A DNA stretch of 64,000 bases from Paragyromitra xinjiangensis. Taxonomy: Eukaryota > Ascomycota > Pezizomycetes > Pezizales > Discinaceae. Below, piece by piece: positions 48,657-61,100 of this stretch (positions within the stretch are counted from its first letter, which is position 1; each line of letters begins with the position of its first letter). The stretch lies in contig JBCAMK010000013.1 in the NCBI GenBank assembly GCA_038503065.1, positions 1,116,001 through 1,180,000 of the forward strand, given 5' to 3'. A program made the position numbers and the translations under genes. The notes below the pieces were generated by a model. That model had not been told where the DNA came from. It saw nothing but the letters and a program-made list of their open reading frames with translations, and searched no databases.

Positions 48657-50090
48657 TTTTGGCACGTAAATTTTTGGCATTTTGAAATCGTGGTATATTT
48701 TGGGAAGTATTATTTGAGGCTCGTTCGGGATAGGCATTTTAACGGTAGTATCTTTAGTATGTACTCTTTACGGGGCAGCGGCGGTGTTTGGCGGTGTTTG
48801 GCAGTATTTGTTTCTTCGTGTTTTCCTTTTGAGCTACTATTGTTTCTTTTGCGCTTTTGCGCTTTAGGCTGTCTCTTTCCAGGTGTTCTCTGGAGATTAT
48901 CTTTTTGGTGTTTCTATGGGTTGTGGTTCTATCTCCGAACCTGTAGCGATTTTACAACCGACTGTAATAAATAAACCACAACTTATACCCCATGCTCCAC
49001 CAACTAATAAGACCAGCCTTTTGTAGAGAGCTAAATTACCAACAGAATAATCATTTTACTGATTCTCAATATAGTAGGGCTTTTTTTGTGGTGGTAGCAG
49101 GGCACTTAAGCGCACTACCATCCCCAACTAAATTTTCTGCACTTTGTACAGGAATTAGAAGTAACTGATTCACAGAGCCAAAGACAGCCAGATAAAGAAG
49201 CTGTTTATAAATTACCGATGTGCTAGGGCAAGTGCCAAAAATTTGGCAGGTTTTTGAAGTCAATTAATACTTAGGTTAGGGTAAATAACCATTGTGTCCA
49301 TAAAAATTTGGCCACCTGAGCCCAAATTCTGTGATTTTACCGCTTTTTTTTTTGAGGACTTATAACTCCACAAAGGCTCATCCAACTAATAAGCCCTCTT
49401 AGATATTTGATATAACAATAAATTACTTGCGATTTTTTTTTTATAGTGGCTCTAATACTCTGTTGGTGGTGGGGTTGGTGTTGGCTGTGGGTACTAGGTT
49501 TTGTATAAGCACATCACCCAACTTGCAGAAACCCCCCGACAACCCTTCATAATTATAGTCCATACAACTGATATGCTATCCTTTCAGCTACCTACTAAAA
49601 TCATATTATTTTTACCTAGTTGTTATCTGATGGTTGTAAAAGTTACTAAAGTTCAAAAAGAGCATGTCGAAATACAAGCCCGCTCGGGGCGGTGAACTCA
49701 CCGTTGCTACAGGTAGGAGATAGGGCTGTAGCGTCCATCTAAGGTTGTTTTTTTTGACTACATGTAGGTTTGATATTGCTTTTTTCCCCTTCAAGTTAAT
49801 CTGGAATTTTACATAATCACGAATACTTGCTTTCGTTTGTCACAGGATCTCACTCGGTAATTCTATTAGGGCTGTGGCGATGCAGAGTTATCAATAGAGT
49901 TCAGAGGCTATCTCCACTGATTTCTCAGTTCCGGGGGAAGCGCAACTATCATGGATAGGCCCGAATAGGTCTTATAGCTACGAGCTTTAGGGGTAATCTT
50001 AGGAGAACATTCGAGACACCTGCGAATGGCTACTTATTAAGCCAGTGACTAGAAGTTTCCAAGTTCCAACTATTATTAATATGTAGTAAT
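48657..50090. other. Intergenic with decayed repeat remnants
   Basis: AT-rich, no gene recognised. A segment of about 35 bp beginning ACTTATA and ending CCAACTAATAAG occurs near 48980-49011 and, with small differences, near 49358-49391. The intervening text (ATAAAAATTTGGCCACC, 49301-49317) recalls terminal regions of mariner-like elements. Family assignment is not secure. Confidence 0.4.
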
Positions 50091-50273
50091 ATAACTGTGG
50101 CATATACAGATAGCGCAACACGCCCTCCAGATAAACTAAACGGGAACAGACACCAATAAAAGAAAATACGCTAGGGGTGTCCCCCTTGATACTAACATAG
50201 ACTCCAAAGACACATTAGTCGTCGTCTTATACCAAAACACCCACAAATAAGAAGCAAAACACTATTAACAAAG
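50091..50273. repeat. Direct repeat copy 1
   Basis: About 183 bp, strongly similar to 50952-51128 in the same orientation; differences are mostly C/T and G/A changes and short indels. The minus-strand helicase frame stops 6-9 bases into this copy. It reads as the start of a second, truncated helicase unit, offset 861 bp from the first. Confidence 0.85.
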
Positions 50274-50988
50274 TCCTATTGCCTTCGCAACTGAATCGCA
50301 CTGGGCTTTGTAATGGCAGTATATAATACACCTCTCCGGGCCTTCAAAACTCAGCCCCTCTAATAAAACCTTCACCTCGGCCAAAATGTTCTTAACCTTC
50401 CGTATCTCATATGTGATGTTGCTCCTCCTCCCCGACATCCGTATTATCGTTGCTCCTTTTGTACCCGCTAAATTTCCTAGCTCTCCTTCCATGTACTTTG
50501 GTAGAGTTGCTGTCAAGAATAAAATCTGCACCCCTAGTTCCGCGAACCAGTTTATGTTCTCATATGAGGTTCTGAAATTCAAGTCAATGACAATCATATG
50601 GGCCTCGTCGACTATAACCCTATCGAGCCTTCCTCCCCGAACCATCCTCACCACATGTTCCTCGAACCTTGTGGACACCGCACTTTCGATCGTCACGAAA
50701 TGCAACGGTGTATCTGGCATCACTGTTCCATACCAAATCTGGCATCTGATATTCATCTAGAAGGCAACCCCCATCAGCACACATACTTCTTCATACTGTG
50801 TCGCAGCAACGGCCTACCTTTTCCGCTCTCCTAACCATATCTAAACACAATGATACGTATGGCAAGATAAATAAGGTCACTCCCGCCCCCCTCAAACATG
50901 CAGGCCCAAACCCCAACAGACTTTTCCCACCTCCGGTCGGTAGTACCACGTATAACTGTGGCATATACAGATAGCGCAACACGCCTTG
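50265..50988 (-). pseudogene. Truncated RecQ-like DNA helicase (mobile or subtelomeric type)
   Basis: Two coding segments on the minus strand, 50988-50818 and 50756-50265, join across a 61-nt GT-AG intron into 220 residues. Motif I is VVLPTGGGKS, followed by ACLRGAGVTLFILPYVSL and RRAEKMNIRCQIWYG (across the splice). Motif II is VDEAH, motif III FLTATLP and motif IV CIIYCHYKAQ. It matches RecQ-like helicases that occur in many copies in fungal genomes, often near telomeres or transposons. The protein stops right after motif IV, so motifs V-VI are missing, exactly where direct repeat copy 1 begins. The left end starts at a splice acceptor with no clear upstream exon. I therefore call it a truncated relic rather than a working gene. 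Confidence 0.75.
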
Positions 50989-51128
50989 CTAAAACGGAAA
51001 TAGACACCAATAGAAGGAAATACGCTAGGGGTGTCCCCTTCGATACTAACATGGGCTCTAAAGACACATTAGTCGTCGTCTCATATCAAAATAAGAAGCA
51101 AATAAGAAGCAAAACACCATTAACAAAG
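50952..51128. repeat. Direct repeat copy 2
   Basis: About 177 bp, partner of 50091-50273. On the minus strand it contains the acceptor and first codons of the helicase exon (QGVLRYLYMPQ), which shows that the repeat unit is part of the helicase gene itself. Confidence 0.85.
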
Positions 51129-52977
51129 AATCAGGTGCTCCAGCCAGCCAGTTTATCTAAATACCAGAAAAGAAATATCACAACATACGCTAATAAGATG
51201 GGATAGTGGGGGATAGCAGGTATGGCAATACTAGTGGTATTCAATCCCCGGCCATAGCTGCAATATGAAAGCCATGACAACCGACGCCGAGACACTCCAG
51301 CCCGAAGCCCACAAACGTATATCTCGTGATCGAATAGTTGTGCTATCAACCGCACTTGAGCTTGTGAGAAATATTTCGTGCGGAAAGCCGAAATACTCTC
51401 GCTGCCTAACATGCTCTTCTCCGCTGCAGGACGTCCCATACGCTGAACTTTCTTGTCGTTTTTAGCGCCGGGTAGGTCTCATGTTTCAACGCCGGGTGGG
51501 CTGATGCGGGGCATGTAGGGTTGTGGGGTGGATGGAGGTGGGAATAAAGGTATTGGAGCTGCTTCGCGTTTTCTTGGTGCTCCTACTTAATACTGGACTA
51601 GGTTAGCGAGGGTTGTGATGGGGATTTGCCGCTGGATTAGTGTAGAGGTCGTGATGAGGAAGCAGGGAAAGGGGAGTGGTTTCGCTGTTCTTGAGAGAGA
51701 GACGTACATGAGGTGAGCTCAGACAAGAGTTCCTCATACTATCATGATTCATGATCGAAGCTGTGGGACTTCGTCTAGATTTTAATATGATACGTATCCA
51801 TTTGTTAATCAATGGACGGCTGCTGACTGCGTGTTGTAAATATCGTATCAAAGCATGGATGGCTCTTTATAGCGTTGGAGGTTGGAAGTGAGGCGTCAGA
51901 ACTCAATGTGCCGTCCTCACTCTTTCATTAGAGGCAGTTAAGCTTGCGGTGTTGATGGGAATGATGCCTAGGATAGCTCTTGAGTATTGAATATACTGTC
52001 TTGCTTGCGGGACCTTTTCTCCGCAGGAGATGGAAACTTTGAGATGATGTCTGAATGGGTTGGGGTTAGTATGTCGTTAGGGGCTGGGAGTAGTGGAACT
52101 AATAGCCCACCTCTTCTACTACTAACGCAGTGGTTTATCTTTTCTAAGATAGGTAGAATAACAATGCTATCATTACACCAATGGATAGCGGGGGAAAGTT
52201 TATCTTCCTGTACTCTGACTTAGCTCTGGCGGTGAATTTCTGGGACCTGGTAATCCCTTCGGTGGGAGGCTGAATAAATGCTGTGACATTTTGTGGCGAA
52301 TGAGTTTATCCATTTCTTTGAGTGGAGGGATGTGTTTGTTGCTGGAGATGGAGGATGGAAAGGAGTTGAGGTGAAGGGATGGATGGTGGCTTTCAGGGCG
52401 TGCTAGCAGGACATAGAATCTGTATGCAGCCATTAGGGTTCAGGGTAATCTCATTGCTTTCTTTAAAGCTAGAGTACTGTATCATCTTGCTAATATAAGA
52501 TTGGCCGGACTGGACTAGGCTGAAAGAATTTAATTGAAATTACATGTACTCTATCAGGAAAGCAAGTGGCTGACTGGGACAGCAATTTGTGATTCTAGTA
52601 ACTATCTCTGGTACCTTCCCAGCCTTTTAAACGCCAGCTTAGAACTGTTGTCGAGATAATATGTTACTTTATGAAGTTTTACTCAATTCCCTGAGTTCAA
52701 GTACGGCTACGGGGCGATACATATCACTCAATAGTAACGTTTCAAGCCAGAATCGATTGTAGATTTGGGCTGGCACCTGGTTTCCGTCGATATGACTTCC
52801 CTCAGAATACCTGATGGGAGTGATGAAGTTGTTGGTTGGTACAGACCCAGGTAGCAGAAGATAAATTGCCAATTGGTAGCCGAGGCACAAAGCTACAACT
52901 CATACCTCCACCATTAACCTACCTTATCTACAGCTACCTCACGATACCCAATTCTACCTCCCCAACCCCAAGTAGCA
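51129..52977. other. Intergenic region without recognised gene
   Basis: About 1.85 kb. Upstream exons of the helicase relic might lie at its left end but I cannot identify them. The last 100 bp are C-rich, the leader of the Nudix gene. Confidence 0.5.
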
Positions 52978-53996
52978 ATGGCACCACTATCACCAGCTTC
53001 CGCAGTACGTCTATACCCCCAGCTCTCCAACCCCAACTGACAACCCCCAGCAAGCCCTCGCCCGACTCCGCGCCTATGTCCCCCCACCAACAGTATACGA
53101 CACCCTCCCACTAAGTCGTCGAGCCGCCGTACTACTCCTACTATTCGCAGACCGACGAGGAGACCTCCGAGTCGTACTAACCGTCCGCAGCGCCACCCTA
53201 CGAAGCTTCGCAGGACAAGTTGCATTCCCCGGAGGTAAGCTCCCTCCACCCCCCAGCAAACAACCAACTCACTCTCTACAGGCAAAGCCGATACGCTAGC
53301 CGAAACACCGGTGCAGACTGCCCGTCGTGAAGCATTCGAGGAGATTGGTCTCCCGTTGGATACACCCCGGTTTCCGCCCCCGTTTAGTATCGAACATCTC
53401 ACTGAGCTGCCGCTGTCGCTTGCGGTGACGAACCTGTGGGTGCGGCCGTGTGTGGCGTTCTTACATGATGATTCTTGGGGACAGCGCGCGAGTGTTGAGG
53501 AGTCGTTGATACCGAAGTTGGATCCGAAGGAGGTGCAGAGTGTGTTTACTGTGCCGTTGGAGCGGTTTCTGACAACGCGGTATGGTGGGGGGGATGGGGA
53601 TGGAGCGGATCCGGAGAAGAAGGATGGGGTGCAGTGGTATCGGGGGGCTTGGTTACCAACGTATGGGGGGAGGTGGAAGTAGGTTTTTTTGGTGCTTTGG
53701 AGTAAGGGTGGTGGCTGACGGGTGGCAGGTCACATGAGTTTCAGGCACCGGTTTGGGATGCTTCCTCGCTTACGAGGCATCGGGTTTGGGGCATGACGGC
53801 GAGGATTTTGGTTGATGCGGCGCGGATCGCGTATGGGAGGGATCCGGAGTTTAGTTTTGTGGAGAGGATGGGGGATGAGGGTTTGATGAAGCGTTTCTTG
53901 GAGGATGGGGAACTGTCAAAGGAGAAGGAGAAAGGGAAGGTCGAGAGCAGTGTGATTTACGACCAGACGCAAGGGAAGACGAAGGGGAATTTATAA
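52978..53996 (+). CDS. PCD1: Nudix hydrolase, CoA/acyl-CoA diphosphatase type (PCD1/NUDT7 family)
   Basis: Four exons (52978-53004, 53051-53234, 53282-53678, 53729-53996) give 291 residues. The family cleaves CoA and acyl-CoA to 3',5'-ADP and 4'-phosphopantetheine, in peroxisomes in yeast. The CoA-type signature [19 protein letters not shown] precedes the Nudix box, with E78 and REAFEEIGL at 86-94. A C-terminal [14 protein letters not shown] also fits. No SKL-type peroxisomal signal ends the protein (last residues GNL). The first exon is 27 nt. Codons are C-ending in exon 2 and become G-ending along exon 3, the same switch as in the FAHD1 gene. Confidence 0.9.
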
Positions 53997-55100
53997 TCGC
54001 AGAGAGGGTGACAGGACTAATCGTGAATAGAGGACGGAAGTTGAGTGTGGGATTGCTGGATTTATGGTTGTAGGTTTACATTGCTCCGCGGATTATTACG
54101 CTGGATGCTATATATCAAGATATCAAGACTGTGCCAACACATCTCTAGAAATATTCCGATACACCGCATTGCTTAGTATCTCGTGGATACTTTAAGCGTA
54201 ACAAGCGCTCCCTACAGCTTCAATATCGTTTTCTATTTCCAGAAGGATATGGCTCATGAGTTATCACTCGTCGACGACAGCTCCGAACGGCAGGCTAGGA
54301 AACCCAGTTTTCAGCAGAGGAGGCAGTAAAAGAAAATAAGAATAAAATCGTCAGGAGTCTCTACAATCATAATATAATCCCTTTAAGTAGTATGTTTGAT
54401 ATCTGGCTCTTGATATAATAGGTGCACTGTGTACCCTGGAGATGTTGTAACCCTCGTAGCGTAGAGAACTTATGAGCACGGCACAAAGGGTGCATACAGT
54501 ACATACTTCGTCGATGTTAGATTGTGAAATGGCAACGCAATACAAAAGCCAGAGGAAAAAATCTCAAATCACTGATACTATTCTCATGGTATACCGTGAC
54601 AAAAGGGATCGCCCAGCATCTTAGGACGACTTACCCTTCCGGACACGAGCCGGGGGGATCTGAACGCCGGACCTTTCGGTAGATCTAGTTCAATAAGTCC
54701 TAGGGCCGGCTCAGGCTTTGCGGAACGGTTCCCCTTGAACCCATCCAAGTGAGTCGGCTCTTGGTAATTTTTTTGCCGTAGACATTTGTTCCTTGGTTTA
54801 CCGTCCTTTAAATGGGTTGGAGTCAGGCTCGTCTTTACATATATCTACCTAGCAATGAACTTCCCGTGAGTACATATAATGTCGGGCTTGTGACTTTAAG
54901 CTTTAGTAAGTAAGCGGTGCCTATGAATCGTTGCATGTTGCTTCCAACGTGTTCTATAATATGTCGTCAAAATCCGATAGTAGGTAGGTACATCCATATA
55001 TGTTTCAATGCAAAACTCATCAAACTCCTAGCTTTGCTCCCGCTCGAAAAAAATACTCATTATTATCCGCCTACAATCGATGTATTAACCCTATGTTTAT
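53997..55100. other. Convergent intergenic region
   Basis: 1.1 kb between the Nudix stop and the ORC3 stop. No gene recognised; no convincing tRNA. Confidence 0.5.
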
Positions 55101-57663
55101 TCATAACCCTTTCCATGCTAGCTTCGCCAAATGATCTGCTTTCTTCTTGGTATACTTAACGAGGCCTAGGAACCTCATTTCCGCTAATCCCCTATAGAAC
55201 AACGCCCTAAACCCATTCGTCAATATCTCAAATTATTTTAATGCCAGTTATGGAGACGAATAAGGTACTCACTGTGCAGTAGCTTCGTCACACTCCGTCC
55301 CCTCATCCCCTCCGACGACTTGGTAAAACGCACTCCATAGATCGAAGATATTAATTAACGCTCCGGATTCCAAGTACAGCTGATATATAATGCTAGCGGG
55401 TGGTTGAGTTGGTTTGATGCCGACTTCCTCATCATCCTCACCCGGCACGCAACACTCGCATCCGAGATAGTCCTGTGGATGAGATAGCGCACGTTCAATT
55501 GTAGAGCGGGATCTTGGCGCAAAGACCTATATCACTGTTAGCATATGGCTCAACCCAAGCGTTTAGGTGCATACATCACGATGAGGAGAAATCAAATCAT
55601 AAAAGAAAATCTCATGCAAAAACAACTCTTGCAACCCTTTCAAGTTTGCCTTGAAGTAAGCCTCCACCACGTCGTGAACCTGCTGGACCAGTTTCGAGTA
55701 TTCGGTATCTTGTTTCGTCAATGACGACTTCTGCTCACCTAGTCGAATCCTCTTCGATACGGCCGTAGCCCGGAGGGTATCTTTCGAAACATCGAACTCG
55801 CTCGTTAGAGTCTTCTTCCCTGTTCCTTCGCTCTGTTCTACCAGGGTCATGATGCTTTCTCGGAGCGGTAAAACTTTCTCGAGGAGGTAGGGCACTTCCA
55901 GCTCCGTGGTAATTTTATCCAAAAGACTTAGTAGGGAACCAGAATTCATTTTCTTCATTGACAGTAGAAGATCTCGAACCAAGGGGGTGTTGCTACTAAG
56001 CTCCCCTGAGAGCGCCTTAGCATATAGTTCGTATCGGGGGATACGATTTTGGTTTGCTTGACAGCTTCGAGCAATCTCTAAGACTGATAGTGCCTGGCCA
56101 ATTTCAATCGCATAAGAACGGCATGCAGCAGCAGAGACAGCGACAACAGAGCGGACGTGATCGTCATCGCCTAAAAGCTTACGGACTTCTGCGGTATCAT
56201 TGTCGGTGAGTTTACCCTCCACGAACCTCCTAAATGAAGGAACATTTCTGATTGCCTCGACATGCTCTGTTGTTAAAACCTCCTTTAAATTGTCTAAATC
56301 ATCAATAAATCCGAGTATGATGCTGAGTGGATTAGCGTAGAAATGAGACATGTACGCATACTGTTTATAGTCAGCATATCTGACCACCCAGTATCCGGGA
56401 GTGAGAGTATACTTTTAATGCGCCTACAAACGCTTGTATGCTCTGTGTGTGATCTCTATATCGCCCTAGTAAAAAGTCGCAGACGGATGCGCCAAGCCTC
56501 AGAACAGACTTATCCCCAACCATCGAGTCGTTGAAAATTTGTGCGAGGCACTCCTCGGCGCGCTCAACGTCGAACTTGTCACCCTGCATCAATCGAATTG
56601 CAGATTTCGGGAGCTTCTCGTGGAAGATTTCTACAGACGTTGCAATTCCCATAAGAAATACAAAAGGAATGCGATCTAGATATGCGCTAAGCATGATATC
56701 AGCATGTATGCGGCAAAAGGCCTGTAAGTTATTAGGATAAAGAGAACAAACCTAAATAGAGAGATCAAATCAGATAGAATATTACTATCGAACGCCTCGG
56801 TATCCTGAATTGCAATAATGACTTTCTGCCCTCCATGCAGCTTGCACCAATTTTGCAGAATCTGCAAGTCATAATTGAGAAGCCTTGCACCCTTACGACC
56901 AACAATCATCTCGTCGTCGTCGTCATCCATGCCTTCGTCCTGCTGTGTAGCATCTTTAATCAACTTTTTCAAAGTACTTTTCAAGTTCGTTGCATCCTTT
57001 GAGGTGAGGACCACTACTGGCCCAGTTCGGTCCTCGTCTCGAATACGGCTAGCTAGCTGTTCGAAGAGAGGTGTATGGGATGCGATATTCGGACCAGCAA
57101 GAACAAGAGCTGTCGGGATTTTGCCATCATAGCTAAAGAACGTCAATGATCAGCAAGGCTCCAGTAGCTTCAGAAGGATGCGATACCTTACCTCTCCGCA
57201 GTAGCACCCTTCACGAACTCCGAGACATCATCAAGTGTCTTGTTATTAAAAGAGTCAAGAATTGCCTACTCGCACAATTAGCTTCCCTTAGCGTTAAACC
57301 CCTTTGGCCAAAGAAACATTACGTTTGTCCTCTCTTCCTGCTCTCCCCATAACCGACAATACGTCTCGTATCTCAGCTTCACCATTTCCTCCTTTTCCGC
57401 CCCGTTTAACAAGACAGGGAAAGGGCTTTGATCGCTGAATTCAAGCGCATCCCCTACCTCACTTTGTTTCCCTTTCCCCTTTCCTTTCGCTGTGCGGCGT
57501 CGTTTTGATGGCCGGTCATCACGATCCTCGGGTGTGAAGATATAGCAGGCCTACGACGAATATTAGCACAACCCAGGAGATGAATAGGCTGGAGAATCAA
57601 TACTTGATGTTCCTGAGGATCGAATTCGTCGTCTTGCAGCTCTTGCGATGATACTCTTTCCAT
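55101..57663 (-). CDS. ORC3: Origin recognition complex subunit 3 (ORC3)
   Basis: Eight exons on the minus strand: 57663-57604, 57550-57323, 57265-57192, 57132-56752, 56686-56413, 56360-55575, 55526-55273 and 55206-55101. All phases close, giving 720 residues, normal for Orc3. Orc3 pairs with Orc2 in the six-subunit complex that marks replication origins and loads MCM. Segments seen: YIFTPEDRDD plus basic RPSKRRRTAKGKGKGK (possible NLS), PFPVLLNG, IPTALVLAGPN, an acidic loop (DEGMDDDDDE), IPFVFLMGIATSVE, and the C-terminal winged-helix YQLYLESGALINIFDLW...ALFYRGLAEMRFLG. The last exon is essential: without it the frame meets TGA within the donor. An in-frame ATG at 57687 could add eight residues. 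Confidence 0.95.
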
Positions 57664-58169
57664 TTTGGAGTCGCGATCGGTATCCACACGAAGGTTTGAG
57701 GCTCACGCGTCGGTAGCGTGATAAATCGAATGCCAGGAAATGGCAACCCTGGCCCTATTTCGTACATATTAGTGCCAAGACCTTCAATCGCGGGAGAGCT
57801 GGGATACAAGAGACCTAACCCAAACTGTAATATACTTCAACAGTACCTACTTGGTAATATCAATCCTTTTTTTTAGTCACTATACCAGCCTATTAACAAA
57901 TAGTTTTTAGAGTGGCTCAGTTCGAGATGACATCCCGAACCTGATGGTTAGGTCTGTCCCTTAATTTCCTTTTGCCTAAGCCAACAAGCCTGAGGAATAT
58001 GATAGGCGGATTGGGTTACTCTGAACACAATTTAACAGGAGCCCTCCTTTGAGTAATCCGCTGTCTTGTACAACAACAATGTGCTGGTACTGTTTAGGGG
58101 TGGGGTAAGAACCAGGCAACCTTCTCGAAAGTCACATCTTTCATCAACCTACATTCTACTCTATGAACG
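57664..58169. promoter_or_regulatory. Shared upstream region, ORC3 and kinase-ankyrin genes
   Basis: 506 bp between divergent starts; AT-rich with no assignable sites. Confidence 0.45.
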
Positions 58170-61100
58170 ATGTCAACCACCCCCGAATTAGAACAACGTA
58201 GGCTCGACGCTGAATATAGCGAGGGCTACTGGATACATACCGTCCCTTGCGAATCCGGAGTAAGAAAAGAGAAATGGAGTAGAGGTGTAAGTATTGGAAA
58301 AGGGACATTCGGAACGGTATGGATGGAGAAGGAGCGGAGCACAGGTGCAGTCAGAGCAATAAAACAAATAACAAAGACAAGCGATGAGAAGGATTTAAGG
58401 GAGCTGCTAATCTTGAGGAGACTAGAAGAGGTAAACACTCTTTCCCCCCAACCTTCTAGTTACGAACTCACAAGCTACACGTAGCTCTCTGATGTATTGT
58501 AGTATTATGGGTACTTCTTAGGGTTAACACCAAATCTATATCTAGTACCCCCGGCACTTTGTGCAGCTCTTAGGATGGTTCCAAGACGAGAAATATATCT
58601 ATATCGCTACGGAGTATCTCTGGTTCGGCGACTTACACAAGTTCATTCACGAAGACGATCTACAAGTTGCCGAGAGCGATACAAAAGTTATCGTAACACA
58701 AATACTCCAAGGCTTGAATATTATGCATGAAAATAACATTTGCCATCGTGACCTGAAGCCAAAGGTTTGGACATCTATCATTAAATCAACCTCAGCAGGG
58801 GAGACTAAAGGACATTACAGAATATCCTCATGGCTTCACTGTCGCCAATCATAGTCAAGATCTGCGACTTTGGTGTTTCAAAGCAGGTGGCGGATGGCGT
58901 GGTGTTACGAACGAGTGCGGGGACTTTCGGTTACATGGCACCAGAAATTTCAGACGACTTCCTCTACTCCAACACCTCAGTCTACACGAAGGCCGTGGAT
59001 ATTTGGTCTCTCGGGTGCCTCATATACGAAATCATAACCAAGGAAATGCCATTCGATCCAGACACGGACAAAATTCGTGAGTATATGCGAAAACGGATTC
59101 GATTTCCAAAGGCGAAGCTCGTCGAGAAGAAAGCTACCCCCGCAGCAATCAAGTTTATCACCAGCTTGCTAAGGCCATCTCCGGAGAAGAGATTAACCGC
59201 GGAACAAGCACTAAAGGATCCATGGTTAAAGGTCGAAGAGGAAGCGCATGTGCAACGTCAAGAAAGACGTGAAGAAGATACTTGGGAGAGATCTCTAGAT
59301 CAGGCGATTGTAGCAGACTCTAAGCCAAAGCAAGATCAAACCTCAAACTGTGAGCACCCACACACCTATACCCTGTGGCGAGATTAGTTTGTGGAACTAA
59401 CATTTTTGCTAGTGAGGGAATTGAATAGCTCCTCCAGCGGATGGTCAAGCCCAGATGAAAGAGTAGTACTGCATGACTGTACTACGCTGTATTGCGCAAT
59501 CACTCACGGAAACCTGGACGCTGCGAGGCGATTGTGCCGAGATGGTCTAGTGAATGTGAACGCAAAGCAACCTGGCAATCAAAATGGATGGACGGCACTA
59601 CACCTAGCAGCCGAGAAGGGAGACGAAGCTTTAGTGAAACTACTGCTGGAGAACGGGGCAGACACCACGGTAAAGAGTAATGATGAATGGAAATGGACAG
59701 CGCTACACGTTGCGGCCCAGGTCGGGCACGAAGGGGTAACCAAGCTACTGCTCGAGAACGGAGCGAACATCATGGCGAGGGGGAAAGACGAATGGACAGC
59801 ACTACATCGGGCAGCCCACTACGGAAAAGAAGAGATAGCGAAATTGCTGCTGAAAAGCGGAGCAGACGTTATGACGAGGGATAACGGTGGATGGACGGCA
59901 CTACGTGTGGCTGCCGGGGAAGGGCACGAGCCCTTGGTGAAACTATTTTTGGAGAACGGGGCGAACGCCAAAGCGAAGGATAGAAGTGGATTTACACCAT
60001 TACACGTGGCTGCTCAGAAAGGCCATGAAGAAGTGGTTAGACTACTGCTCAAAGACAAAACAAACATGGCGATAAAGGATAAAACTGGACGAACGGCATT
60101 ACACCTGGCCGCTGACGATGGGCATGAAGAAACAGCCAGATTACTGCTAGATAATGGAGCAGACACCATGATAAGAGACAACGAAGGATGGACAGCACTA
60201 CACCTAACAGCCCGGGGTGGGCATGAAAAGGTAGCCGAGTTGCTACTAAAGAAGGGAGCGGAAATCACGACTAAGGGTAAGGACGGATGGACAGCACTAC
60301 ATCGAGCAGCCAACTTCGGGCAAGAAGGAATGGCGAAATTCCTGTTGGAAAATGGGGCAGAGATCACAGCGAAAGGTAGTAGTGGATGGACAGTATTGAT
60401 CGTGGCGGCTGGGATGGGACACGAAAATTTGGTGAAGTTGTTTCTGGAGAAGGGGGCAGACGTTATGGGAAAGGATGGGAATGGGTTTACAGCACTACAC
60501 AGGGCTGCTTTAAAGGGGCAGGAAGGGACAGCAAGATTACTACTTGAGAACGGGGCAAATATAGCCACAAAGGATAAAGAAGGACGGACACCACTACGCG
60601 CAGCAGCCGAGGATGGGCGTGAGGGAACAGTAAAATTACTTCTAGAGAATGGGGCAAGCACCATGGCGAAGGATAGTGTTGGATGGACGGCATTACATGT
60701 GGCGGCCAAGGGCGGGTACGAAGGAGTGGCCAAGTTACTGCTAGAGAACGGGGCGAACGTCATGGAGAGAGGCAAAGATCAATGGACAGCGCTACATAGG
60801 GCAGCCCACTACGGACAAGAAGAGGTGGTGAAATTGTTGCTAGGAAATAAGGCAGATATTATGGCGGGTGATAACACCGGGTGGACGGCACTACGTATAG
60901 CGGTCGAGAGAGGAAACGACGACATGATAAAGTTACTACTAGAAAACGGGGCAGATATCCTAGCCAAGGATGACTTTGGAAAGAGCCCACTAGACGTGGC
61001 CACCGAAAAAGGACACGAAAATTTGGTGAAATTGTTATTGGAGAACAGTACAGATACCACTGGAAGGAGAGATAAAGGTGTCAAAGCGGTGCCGCACCAA

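Noticed and set aside
54600..54730. GC-rich segment with tRNA-like text (GGGGGATCTGAACG)
   Set aside because: The loop sequence deviates from the TTCGA consensus and no cloverleaf could be drawn.
60014..60775. 253-codon open frame on the minus strand
   Set aside because: It is the antisense of the ankyrin repeats; the repetitive codon pattern leaves the complement open. Its own product is just a periodic low-complexity sequence.
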